Origin: Calditrichia bacterium
GTDB lineage: Bacteria > Calditrichota > Calditrichia > JAJRVZ01
Assembly: GCA_030634505.1 (NCBI GenBank)
Contig: DAOWAQ010000149.1
Location: forward strand, 1-5,474
Reading direction: 5' to 3'
DNA: 5,474 nucleotides
Position 1 is the first letter of the stretch. Each line of letters begins with the position of its first letter. The notes beneath the pieces were generated by a model that did no database searches, was not told the origin of the DNA, and was given only the letters and a program-made list of their open reading frames with translations. Both the position numbers and the translations under genes were made by a program. Below, in pieces: positions 1 to 5,474 of this stretch.

Positions 1-1149
1 AATAAAACAAATAGAGATCTTATTAATTTCCTTGAAGCAATAAAGCATTTAGATAATGTTCCTGCAAATAACTGTACAGATTTATCTTTTAATCAGCTTA
101 ATATCACTTATAATGAAATTACAAAACAATTAAAAGATGCTTGGGTAGCGAAAGAATACGAACAACAATATTTTCAATATACTCTCGAGAATATTGGAAC
201 CGGAATTTTATCTTTTGATATGGAAGGTAATGTTGAATTATTTAATAAAGCCGCAAAAAAGATATTGGGAATAAATAAGCTAACTAAAATAAATGAGCTG
301 GATCAAATTGGAGATGATTTGCAAAAATTAGAAATTGGTCAAACTAAACTAATAAAGCTAAATACTCATATAGATCAGCAGGTTGTTTTGGTAAAATATA
401 CAGATATTAAAATAGGGAAGAAAGAATTAAAATTAATCTCTCTACAAGATATAAAAACCCAGCTGGAAGAAAGTGAACTGGAGGCATGGCAAAAACTAAT
501 CAGGGTTTTAACGCATGAAATAATGAATTCAGTAACACCTATAAAATCATTAACTTATAGTATGCAGAAGTTATTGAAATCAGATGAAAACGATCCTGAA
601 AAAAAACTAAATATATTAAAGGGTCTTGCTGCTATTGAAAAGAGGAGCAAAGGTTTACTTGATTTTGTTGAATCGTATAAAAATTTGACCAGAATACAAA
701 AGCCCGCATATGAAAGAATTAATATCAAAAAACTTATTGAAAATATAACAGGTTTTTTAAACGAGAATCTGAATAATGAGAAAATTAAAATAGTAATTGA
801 TGTTACTCCGGATGATATTTCGGTTATTGCTGATGAAAAATTAATAACTCAGGTTATTATTAATTTAATACAAAATTCTATTAAAGCTTTTCATAACCAA
901 AGCCAGAAAATAATACAAGTTAAATCAGGTTATTCATCATTAGATAAGGTTATTATACAAATTGTTGATAATGGGGAAGGAATTCAGCCAGAGATAATTG
1001 ATAAAATATTTGTTCCATTTTTTTCAACCAGAGATGAAGGATCAGGAATCGGGTTATCTTTTGCACGCCAGGTTATGGTCTTACATAATGGCAGGATTGA
1101 TGTTATGTCCGTTGTGAGAGAAAAAACAATATTTACTTTAACTTTTTAA
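1..1149 (+). CDS. PAS-containing sensor histidine kinase (NtrY-like), 3' part, 5' end outside the window
   Basis: The frame is open from base 1 to the TAA at 1147-1149, giving 382 visible residues. The first in-frame ATG (220) is internal, because convincing protein precedes it, so the true start and any membrane segments lie to the left. In visible numbering, residues 1-60 are a helical linker rich in acidic and amide residues. A PAS-like segment starts near residue 62 (TLENIGTGILSFD). The dimerisation/phosphoacceptor H-box (LTHEIMNSVTPIKSL) carries the likely phosphorylated His at about 172. The HATPase domain follows with an N-box (INLIQNS, Asn about 292), the G1 box DNGEGI, the F-box FVPFFST and the G2 box GSGIGLS. 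All catalytic boxes are present, so the kinase should be active. HEIMNSVTPI is typical of the NtrY-like kinases of Bacteroidetes, which usually pair with a sigma-54 NtrC-type regulator; none is visible here. The signal sensed cannot be deduced. Confidence 0.93.
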   Translation, partial: NKTNRDLINFLEAIKHLDNVPANNCTDLSFNQLNITYNEITKQLKDAWVAKEYEQQYFQYTLENIGTGILSFDMEGNVELFNKAAKKILGINKLTKINELDQIGDDLQKLEIGQTKLIKLNTHIDQQVVLVKYTDIKIGKKELKLISLQDIKTQLEESELEAWQKLIRVLTHEIMNSVTPIKSLTYSMQKLLKSDENDPEKKLNILKGLAAIEKRSKGLLDFVESYKNLTRIQKPAYERINIKKLIENITGFLNENLNNEKIKIVIDVTPDDISVIADEKLITQVIINLIQNSIKAFHNQSQKIIQVKSGYSSLDKVIIQIVDNGEGIQPEIIDKIFVPFFSTRDEGSGIGLSFARQVMVLHNGRIDVMSVVREKTIFTLTF

Positions 1150-1191
1150 TATAAGCAATAAAAATTTTACAGAAATGAGTTAAATATAATA

Positions 1192-1221
1192 TTGCTTAGT
1201 TTTAATCAATGTGTATATTTG
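1192..1221 (+). promoter_or_regulatory. Bacteroidetes-type sigma-A promoter for the small RNA
   Basis: A perfect match to the Bacteroidetes -7 box TAnnTTTG (TATATTTG) lies at 1214-1221. A TTG at 1192-1194 serves as the -33 element, 19 bp upstream, which is within the usual spacing for this phylum. Transcription would start around 1227-1230, just before the folded segment. No protein gene follows on the + strand, so the promoter fits a non-coding transcript. Confidence 0.6.
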
Positions 1222-1227
1222 CATCCT

Positions 1228-1328
1228 TAAAAGAAATTAAGAAAAGAGCCGCCACACAGGGTACTCTGGTATGTGGATGAAAGTTCCGCCGGCTTATAAG
1301 GCCCGGGAAAGTCCCGGGCTTCTTTTTT
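1228..1328 (+). ncRNA. Candidate free-standing small RNA, about 100 nt, family unassigned
   Basis: This is a GC-rich island inside very AT-rich intergenic DNA, between a promoter (1192-1221) and an intrinsic terminator (1299-1328). The body folds by eye. An outer helix AGCCG/CGGCT pairs 1247-1251 with 1290-1294. A contiguous second helix CCACA/TGTGG pairs 1252-1256 with 1272-1276. An inner CAG/CTG (1257-1259 with 1266-1268) closes a six-base loop. A single-stranded purine-rich strand (1277-1289, with ATGAAAG) lies between the second and outer helices. No useful ORF is present and no + strand gene follows, so it does not look like a riboswitch leader. I looked for SRP RNA (GGAA tetraloop and AGCA internal loop), 6S and tmRNA signatures and saw none. 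The 5' end is inferred from the promoter and the 3' end from the T-tract. Confidence 0.6.
1299..1328 (+). terminator. Strong rho-independent terminator of the small RNA
   Basis: GCCCGGGA at 1301-1308 pairs perfectly with TCCCGGGC at 1312-1319 around a 3-nt loop. It can extend by a G-T and an A-T pair, and a TTCTTTTTT tract follows. The tract lies only on the + strand side, so the terminator acts rightward. It would end the small RNA and could also end read-through from the histidine kinase. Its last bases overlap the stop codon (1329-1327) of the convergent aldolase gene. Confidence 0.88.
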
Positions 1329-2436
1329 ATATAATATTCCCTGCTAAATGATCTATTATTTCATCATCCGTTGAGAGGTATTCTTGCATTAAATTTGCAG
1401 TCAAACACGAATGAGTAGGTATAATTCCAACTAAATCGCCAATGTTTATCTTATTGAATAATTCATCTGAAATTTGTAAAGTGCCGTGTTCTTGCGATAG
1501 TTTTATTAAATAATGATCCTGCTCAGTTTTTTCCCATCCCTTATTATTTAAATGAACCAATTTCCCATAAATATTTTTGTTCCCAATTTTTATGAACTCT
1601 TTGGAAAAATGAACTCCTCCACCATGTATAACAATCTCTTTCCTTGCAGAGTGCTTAGCAACTACCGGACAAGCCATTACTGTTGCTATCTGATCAAAGT
1701 TGCATGTACCTAATTCATATTGCATGAGATCATAAAAAATAAAATTGCCGGGACGAATTTCGTCTGTTCCATTAAAGTTATCTGCCAAACTACAAGATGG
1801 AGTATCTCCTGTAGAAATAACTAAATCAGGAAATTTTTCGATGTACTGCTTTTTTAAAAGAGATAATTTATACAGAGAATCATTATGTATATCAATTATT
1901 TCATCGGTATTTTTTGTATTGTATGTGTTTCCCGAGTGAGACAAAAAACCATTAAAATTTAGTTTGTCAGATTCAGATGCCGATTTCAGTATTTTATCAA
2001 TTTTCAGAAAAATGTCAAATGAAACACCTGTTCTGCCATATCCGGTATCAATCTTAATGAAATATCCAACTTCGTATTTTAATTCGTTCTTTAAAAACTC
2101 AATAGATTCAATGTTTTCAACCGTAAGGTTTAACTGTATTTCTTCAGCCAGTAAGTTAATGGTTTCAATTTCCCGAATGTTAACGGGAAATGCAACAGTT
2201 ATATCTTTCCAGTCATCATTGGCAAAATACTCTGCCATTCGTAAAGAAGAAACCGTAATTTTATTTACACCAAACTGTTTAAACCATTTCCCAATTATTC
2301 TTGATTGGTGAGTTTTAAAATGAGGCCTGAAAATTAAATTGTGTTTTTTAGCTTTATCAGCCATAAAACGAATATTATTCAGACATTTTTTTTTATCCGG
2401 AATTAAAGTTGGAGATACTATATTATCAATGTTCAT
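1327..2436 (-). CDS. D-threonine aldolase / D-serine dehydratase-like PLP and zinc enzyme
   Basis: The 369-residue protein belongs to the fold-III (alanine racemase-like) PLP family that includes DSD1/D-serine dehydratases and D-threonine aldolases. These act on D-3-hydroxy-amino acids in the cytoplasm. The N-terminal TIM barrel carries the PLP lysine in RPHFKTH (Lys41). GDTPSC at 210-215 fits the cofactor phosphate site, followed by EIRPGNFIFYD. The C-terminal domain ends in PTHSCLTANL, whose His342 and Cys344 match the zinc-ligand pair of D-serine dehydratases. Length is normal for the family. I chose the ATG at 2436. An upstream in-frame ATG at 2505 would add 23 residues (MSKCRQEKK...) encoded by the MITE, and homology starts at MNIDNIVSPTLIP. 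No Shine-Dalgarno sequence or good promoter box is seen in the 23 bp between MITE and start. Aldolase versus dehydratase cannot be settled here. The gene converges with the small RNA. Confidence 0.9.
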   Translation of the reverse strand: MNIDNIVSPTLIPDKKKCLNNIRFMADKAKKHNLIFRPHFKTHQSRIIGKWFKQFGVNKITVSSLRMAEYFANDDWKDITVAFPVNIREIETINLLAEEIQLNLTVENIESIEFLKNELKYEVGYFIKIDTGYGRTGVSFDIFLKIDKILKSASESDKLNFNGFLSHSGNTYNTKNTDEIIDIHNDSLYKLSLLKKQYIEKFPDLVISTGDTPSCSLADNFNGTDEIRPGNFIFYDLMQYELGTCNFDQIATVMACPVVAKHSARKEIVIHGGGVHFSKEFIKIGNKNIYGKLVHLNNKGWEKTEQDHYLIKLSQEHGTLQISDELFNKINIGDLVGIIPTHSCLTANLMQEYLSTDDEIIDHLAGNII

Positions 2437-2459
2437 AGTTTGTGTAAAATAGTTTACAA

Positions 2460-2654
2460 AAAGAGGGTGTCTAAAAAGTTTTTTTTCTTGTCTACACTTC
2501 GACAAGCTCAGCGTGACAGCTTGATTATTTGATAGTTGTCATATTGAGCTGCCTGACGGTAGTCAGGCTTGTCGAAATATCTCATTATTAAATTAACAGA
2601 TTCTTCGACTTCGCTCAGAATGACGACTAAATAGTCTTTTTGGACAGCTTCTTT
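2460..2654. mobile_element. MITE-like non-autonomous element, 195 bp, imperfect 19-bp inverted ends
   Basis: The left end (2460-2478, AAAGAGGGTGTCTAAAAAG) and the reverse complement of the right end (2636-2654, AAAGAAGCTGTCCAAAAAG) agree at 16 of 19 positions. The interior codes for nothing but carries three REP-like arms. No transposase is present, so any movement would need one supplied from elsewhere. I see no clear target-site duplication. TGTC-AAAAAG-type ends with such arms recur in Bacteroidetes genomes as far as I recall. The element ends exactly where homology to the aldolase relic stops, and 23 bp upstream of the intact aldolase gene. Confidence 0.72.
2496..2624. repeat. Three REP-like arms (two in one orientation, one inverted)
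   Basis: Arm A (2496-2518, ACTTCGACAAGCTCAGCGTG) and arm C (2601-2624, TTCTTCGACTTCGCTCAGAA) share one orientation. Arm B (2537-2576) is inverted and reads TGTCATATTGAGCT then GCTTGTCGAA. Arm B equals the complement of arm A with a perfect 7-bp hairpin (GCCTGAC/GTCAGGC, loop GGTA, 2551-2568) spliced into its middle. A can therefore pair with B, or B with C, giving alternative long stem-loops. The core GTCATTCTGAGCGAAGTCGA is a familiar dispersed intergenic repeat of Bacteroidetes. Confidence 0.75.
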
Positions 2655-2655
2655 G

Positions 2656-2779
2656 TTCATACTACAATTAATGCCTCTAAATTCTAATTAAATTCCCTGG
2701 TTCATTTTTTTGAACAGGTCATCTGCAACTTCAAAGTTCTGTGTTCTTGCAATAGTTTTTTAAATTCTAAAAATGAATC
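2656..2779 (-). pseudogene. 3' relic of a second D-threonine aldolase-like gene
   Basis: On the - strand this stretch aligns with the 3' part of the intact aldolase gene. Bases 2758-2700 match 1503-1444 at 46 of 60 columns in my hand alignment, with one 1-base gap. Homology continues weakly leftward to the MITE and rightward to 2779. Read across the gap, the protein runs KLLQEHRT, then FEVADDLFKKMNQG, against KLSQEHGTLQISDELFNKI in the intact enzyme. The zinc-motif region survives only as scrambled codons (CAT...TGT). The frameshift, stop codons and MITE truncation make it non-functional. It starts four bases after the cytochrome stop codon. It pairs with the 5' relic at 4195-4339. Confidence 0.78.
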
Positions 2780-2782
2780 TGC

Positions 2783-4150
2783 CTACTTGAATCTTCCTCC
2801 TGTTTTCATTGGATCTCCATCATATCCTAGCTTTTTCCAGTCAAGCCTTGATTCACCATCTTTATTGTGACAATCAGTGCAGGAAAGAGTTTGTTCACCG
2901 CTAACTACCATATGATTAATTGGCCAGTACATTTCTGTTTCAACAAATCCATGTTTTCCGGAATATGCCAGATCAATAGATTGCATTCCCAATTCTGACG
3001 CTGCATTCCAATCAAAAGTTTTCCAGTAACCACCTGACCCAAAAAGTTTAGGAATAACCAGGTAATTATTTTCAGCATCATAAATTTGTTTACCACGCAT
3101 TACTTTAAATGGAGTAATTTTAGAATTTGGATCTGTAAAGCTTCCCGAAAGAGAATTCAATTCAACCACATTGGCAGGATCAATTTTATCACCAAACTGG
3201 TAGTAATCAGCCTGTCCGTTATGCCATGCATATTCAGGGATAACATTCATACCCCAAACAAAATCACCTTTCTTTTTGCTGTATACCGGCATTCCAAATT
3301 CATCATTATCAACTGTTTTGTCCTGTCCGGCAGTTGACCAGTCCCACCATGTTTTTGTTGCCATTTCACGGGCAAACGTTGGAATATGACATGTTTCACA
3401 AGCAATAGAGCTTCCGTGAGTATTTAATATTTTCTTTTCGTGTGGTTTCTCAGTATGACAATCAGAACAATTAATATGGTTTGTCCCTTCCATCAAAGAA
3501 CCATGACTGGCTCCGAGTATTTTGTGGTTTTCACCCGCATGACAATCTGCGCATTCAAATCCGGCTCCGCCCATATGAACATCCAGTTCAGCGGTTGCAT
3601 TTAATAAGCTTTCGTCCATATCGCCATGTTTAACTCCTGTTCCTCCGCCACCATTTGCGTGACAAACAATACAGTTTGCTTTTTTTGTAGGGCCAACACT
3701 CTGAGCAATTTTAACCAGATCAATACTTTCATCAGGCATTCCTGCTGCTGTTGGAATTTTTTTATAAGTTCCCGTTTGATCATGACAAATAAGACAGTCA
3801 ATGTTTTCTCCATTGGCAAAGTCGAAAGAATCATCTTTCCAACCGTATCCAATATGACAACTTGTACATCTTGGCCAATTTGACGGTACAGCTACACAAA
3901 AATTATTGATTACATTTTGTTTCCCAAAACGTACCATTTCTCCTTCGCTATTTTTAAATTCATCACCCAGCCAGTTCCAATGCCGGGTTTTCATAATCGA
4001 AGCGTCAATACCTTCATGGCATGCAAGGCAAGTTGCAGTAATTTCCTGTGGCGAACTAAAAGGTCCTTCCATATATTCAGAATGATCTTCTTGTGCACTA
4101 AGGTTGATAACAATCAAAAGTGCTGTAAATAAATTAAGTAGTTTTCTCAT
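2783..4150 (-). CDS. Periplasmic octaheme c-type cytochrome, octaheme tetrathionate reductase (OTR) family
   Basis: The 455-residue product has a Sec signal peptide (MRKLLNLFTALLIVINLSAQ, cleavage near residue 19-20). It has exactly eight CxxCH haem-binding motifs, at residues 41, 95, 119, 160, 200, 228, 251 and 424. Length, the long haem-free stretch between motifs 7 and 8, and segments such as PSNWPRCTSCHIGYGWKD and DCLICHDQTGTYKK fit the OTR family. Members reduce tetrathionate, and in vitro nitrite and hydroxylamine, in the periplasm. Cys85 (NNFCVAVPSNW) is the only cysteine outside a haem motif; it precedes motif 2 and may belong to the active site, by analogy with the lysine-ligated catalytic haem region of OTR. 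The ATG at 4150 starts directly at the signal peptide. No Shine-Dalgarno sequence, promoter box or terminator is convincing. No partner quinol dehydrogenase is nearby, so its electron donor is unknown. It lies between two relics of an aldolase gene. Confidence 0.92.
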   Translation of the reverse strand: MRKLLNLFTALLIVINLSAQEDHSEYMEGPFSSPQEITATCLACHEGIDASIMKTRHWNWLGDEFKNSEGEMVRFGKQNVINNFCVAVPSNWPRCTSCHIGYGWKDDSFDFANGENIDCLICHDQTGTYKKIPTAAGMPDESIDLVKIAQSVGPTKKANCIVCHANGGGGTGVKHGDMDESLLNATAELDVHMGGAGFECADCHAGENHKILGASHGSLMEGTNHINCSDCHTEKPHEKKILNTHGSSIACETCHIPTFAREMATKTWWDWSTAGQDKTVDNDEFGMPVYSKKKGDFVWGMNVIPEYAWHNGQADYYQFGDKIDPANVVELNSLSGSFTDPNSKITPFKVMRGKQIYDAENNYLVIPKLFGSGGYWKTFDWNAASELGMQSIDLAYSGKHGFVETEMYWPINHMVVSGEQTLSCTDCHNKDGESRLDWKKLGYDGDPMKTGGRFK

Positions 4151-4194
4151 AATTTTTTATCCAGGTAAATTAATAATCGATCTCAAAAAAGATG

Positions 4195-4339
4195 TTTAAA
4201 ACGGGATGTAATTTACGAAAAAAATCAATATTGCTGAAACTTAATAATGTTATTTAGCTTTTGTATACCTAAAGGAATATCACACAGGTATTTTATTTAT
4301 CCGGATTCAATTTGGAGATACTGTAGTACCAATATTTAT
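4195..4339 (-). pseudogene. 5' relic of a second D-threonine aldolase-like gene
   Basis: Bases 4339-4296 on the - strand align with the first 45 bases of the intact aldolase gene at 37 of 45 columns with one 1-base gap. Shared blocks include AGTATCTCCAA and CCGGATAAA. Homology continues through AAAGCTAAA and TTTCAG (about 4257 to 4234), and possibly to the PLP-lysine region near 4195. The position of the start codon reads ATA instead of ATG, and the frame is broken in the SPTLIPDK segment, leaving (I)NIGTTVSP then LNPDK. It lies upstream of the cytochrome gene in the same orientation and in the correct order relative to the 3' relic. The central part of the copy, roughly residues 43-307, is missing. 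This relic now forms the cytochrome's upstream region. Confidence 0.78.
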
Positions 4340-4370
4340 AAAATATAAAGAATGATTTATAAAGATATTT

Positions 4371-4949
4371 CTAATAAGGAACACCTTTTATGCGCGCAGA
4401 TTTTAAGGCTTCGGTATACCAAATAAATTCGTTAAGAAATCGATTGGAACGTTCATCATAAAATGAATCCAGAGCATTTCCATTTTCATCGAAACTGTTT
4501 TGAACCTGAGCAATAGGAAACATCGAAGAAATACTTGGTGTCCCAAGCTCACCTAATATCGCTCTTAAATGTACAGCAGCACGCACACCTGCATAGTTAC
4601 CGGCAGAATATGAAACAATGGCACTGGGCTTGAAAAAATATTCACTTTGAAAATGATCCAGTAAATTTTTTAGTACTGGCGGAATGCTATGATTATATTC
4701 TCCGGTTACAATAATAAAACCATCAGCCTGTTTTAATATTTCTGAAATTGCTTCCATTTTCGCTGGCACTTCTCCTTCCGGATATTCCTTATACATTTTG
4801 TCCAGAAATGGTAAATTCATTTCCAGCGGATCAATTAAGGTGGCTTGTATTTGTCTGTCTTTTAATTTAGATAAAAAAAACTTTGCAGCTTTAATTCCTT
4901 GTCTGTCAGATCTTACAGATCCGTAAAGAATGGCAATATTCAAATCCAT
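4371..4949 (-). CDS. NAD(P)H-dependent FMN reductase, flavodoxin-like fold
   Basis: The 192-residue protein is a member of the NADPH-dependent FMN reductase family, which includes SsuE-, ChrR- and YwqN-like enzymes. These use NAD(P)H to reduce FMN or bound quinone, azo or chromate substrates in the cytoplasm. The N-terminal strand and phosphate loop read IAILYGSVRSDRQG (residues 5-18). The characteristic flavin-binding segment GEYNHSIPPVLKNLLDH lies at 83-99, followed by the SYSAGNYAGVRAAVHLRAIL segment at about 113-132. Length is typical and there is no signal peptide. The ATG at 4949 directly precedes the first beta strand; its AT-rich leader has no Shine-Dalgarno sequence. It ends 32 bp from the 5' aldolase relic. 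The physiological substrate cannot be told from sequence. Confidence 0.9.
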   Translation of the reverse strand: MDLNIAILYGSVRSDRQGIKAAKFFLSKLKDRQIQATLIDPLEMNLPFLDKMYKEYPEGEVPAKMEAISEILKQADGFIIVTGEYNHSIPPVLKNLLDHFQSEYFFKPSAIVSYSAGNYAGVRAAVHLRAILGELGTPSISSMFPIAQVQNSFDENGNALDSFYDERSNRFLNEFIWYTEALKSARIKGVPY

Positions 4950-5264
4950 AATATAAATTTTAGTTTACTAATGAACATTTGAAATATTGAAATTGTTTAT
5001 AATTACCGAAAGAGAATTAAAACTTTTTTGGATTTTTAAATTTTGGTTTGTTATTTAGGTTCTCAACAGTGAATCAGGATTCAAGAACAATCATTAAGAT
5101 TAGGGTTAATGATATTTTAAATTTGCTGTTGTAGTTGAACATCTCTCATTCTGTAAAAGTAAATTGATAGAGCTTGATGATTGATTAGTTTATTTTAAGA
5201 ATAGTTGATAAAGGAAAAGAATGGGGGATGTCATAGCTCACAAGGGGTAACTCTTGTGAGTTTT
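4950..5264. other. AT-rich intergenic region without a supported protein gene
   Basis: These 315 bp lie between the FMN reductase start and the CBS-protein stop. No coding frame of useful length is visible on either strand. The left part should hold the FMN reductase promoter, but I found no exact TAnnTTTG box on the - strand. On the + strand there is a perfect box at 5118-5125 and a terminator at 5235-5266. A nine-codon ORF (5221-5250, MGDVIAHKG) is preceded by AAGGAAAAGA, which resembles a ribosome binding site. These marks hint at a short + strand transcript. Confidence 0.5.
5118..5125 (+). promoter_or_regulatory. Possible -7 promoter box (TAnnTTTG)
   Basis: TAAATTTG matches the Bacteroidetes -7 consensus exactly. 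No TTG is present at the expected -33 distance, and such boxes arise by chance in AT-rich DNA. The support is therefore the terminator about 110 bp downstream on the same strand. Confidence 0.3.
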
Positions 5265-5266
5265 TT
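5235..5266 (+). terminator. Intrinsic terminator hairpin with T6 tract
   Basis: CTCACAAG (5237-5244) pairs perfectly with CTTGTGAG (5253-5260) around an 8-nt loop, and TTTTTT follows at 5261-5266. The T-tract is on the + strand side, so rightward termination is best supported. The hairpin also begins 4 bp past the stop codon of the leftward CBS-protein gene. It may mark that gene's 3' end as well, although no T-run follows on the - strand. Confidence 0.72.
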
Positions 5267-5474
5267 ATATCATATCAAGTCGCTTAGCTTTTCTTTCCCA
5301 TATTTTCTTGGCAAGTTCCTGCATATCTTCTACACTATCGAATTCATCCATTATTTCAGTTCCTAACAGCGTTTCAATAATATCTTCCATAGTTACTATT
5401 CCAACCATTTCACCATATTCACCCACAACCATTGCTATATGCTCTTTTTCTTCAATTAATTTGTAGAACAGTCG
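5265..5474 (-). CDS. CNNM/HlyC-like transporter-associated protein, C-terminal CBS domain, 5' part outside the window
   Basis: The - strand is open from the right edge (5474) to the TAA at 5267-5265, giving 69 residues. Segments such as HIAMVVGEYGEMVGIVTMED followed by IIETLLGTEIMDEFD are the hallmark second CBS domain of the CNNM/CorC/HlyC 'hemolysin' family. This family consists of inner-membrane DUF21 proteins linked to magnesium or cobalt export, with CBS pairs that bind adenine nucleotides. The chain stops about 30 residues after the CBS motif in a basic tail (KKIWERKAKRLDMI). It therefore lacks the C-terminal CorC_HlyC domain and fits the short DUF21-plus-CBS type. The membrane part and start lie beyond the window. 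Confidence 0.88.
   Translation of the reverse strand, partial: RLFYKLIEEKEHIAMVVGEYGEMVGIVTMEDIIETLLGTEIMDEFDSVEDMQELAKKIWERKAKRLDMI

Noticed and set aside
1228..1328. SRP RNA, 6S RNA, tmRNA or a riboswitch
   Set aside because: The diagnostic SRP apical loop, the 6S central bubble and tmRNA ends are absent, and no + strand gene lies downstream for a riboswitch to control.
1745..2311. Two + strand ORFs (64 and 115 residues) inside the aldolase gene
   Set aside because: They lie wholly antisense to a well-supported enzyme, show low-complexity composition without motifs, and have no start signals.
2496..2624. A CRISPR array
   Set aside because: Only three arms are present, in mixed orientation, with unequal spacing and divergent sequence; they fit REP-like palindromes inside a MITE.
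2656..2782. A read-through extension of the cytochrome past its TAG into ADSFLEFKKLLQEH
   Set aside because: The family ends near the TAG, and the following residues match the aldolase relic instead, with a frameshift inside it.
2905..4132. Several ORFs of 63-85 residues on both strands within the cytochrome gene
   Set aside because: They overlap a complete octaheme cytochrome in other frames; their Cys- and Phe-rich composition simply mirrors its codons.

Overview
This AT-rich window, with very few Shine-Dalgarno-like sites and TAnnTTTG-type promoter boxes, looks like a chromosomal segment of a Bacteroidetes (Bacteroidota) bacterium. The protein types agree: an NtrY-like sensor kinase, a CNNM/CBS protein and an octaheme cytochrome. 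No species can be named from the sequence alone.

Layout. (1) 1-1149, + strand: the 3' part of a PAS-containing sensor histidine kinase that runs off the left edge. (2) 1150-1328: an intergenic stretch holding a probable free-standing small RNA of about 100 nt, with its own TAnnTTTG promoter, a folded GC-rich body and a strong intrinsic terminator. It points at the 3' end of the next gene. (3) 1327-2436, - strand: a zinc- and PLP-dependent D-threonine aldolase / D-serine dehydratase-like enzyme. (4) 2460-2654: a 195-bp MITE-like element with 19-bp imperfect inverted ends and three internal REP-like arms, ending 23 bp before the aldolase start codon. (5) 2656-4339: a decayed second copy of the aldolase gene. 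Its 3' relic (about 2656-2779) and 5' relic (about 4195-4339) flank an intact octaheme c-type cytochrome gene (2783-4150, - strand) of the octaheme tetrathionate reductase (OTR) type. (6) 4371-4949, - strand: a flavodoxin-fold NAD(P)H-dependent FMN reductase. (7) 4950-5264: no protein gene is supported, but there is a perfect TAnnTTTG box and a +-strand hairpin-plus-T6 terminator. (8) 5265-5474, - strand: the C-terminal end of a CNNM/HlyC-like membrane protein with CBS domains.

The genes do not form one obvious pathway. The cytochrome would act in the periplasm on sulfur or nitrogen oxyanions, the FMN reductase in the cytoplasm as a flavin redox enzyme, and the aldolase on D-3-hydroxy-amino acids. 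The main hidden structure is the gene-inside-a-relic arrangement. An aldolase paralogue has lost its middle and its start codon, the cytochrome gene occupies the gap, and a MITE sits at the point where the relic's 3' homology ends. The second notable signal is the orphan small RNA at 1228-1328, which I could not assign to a family.
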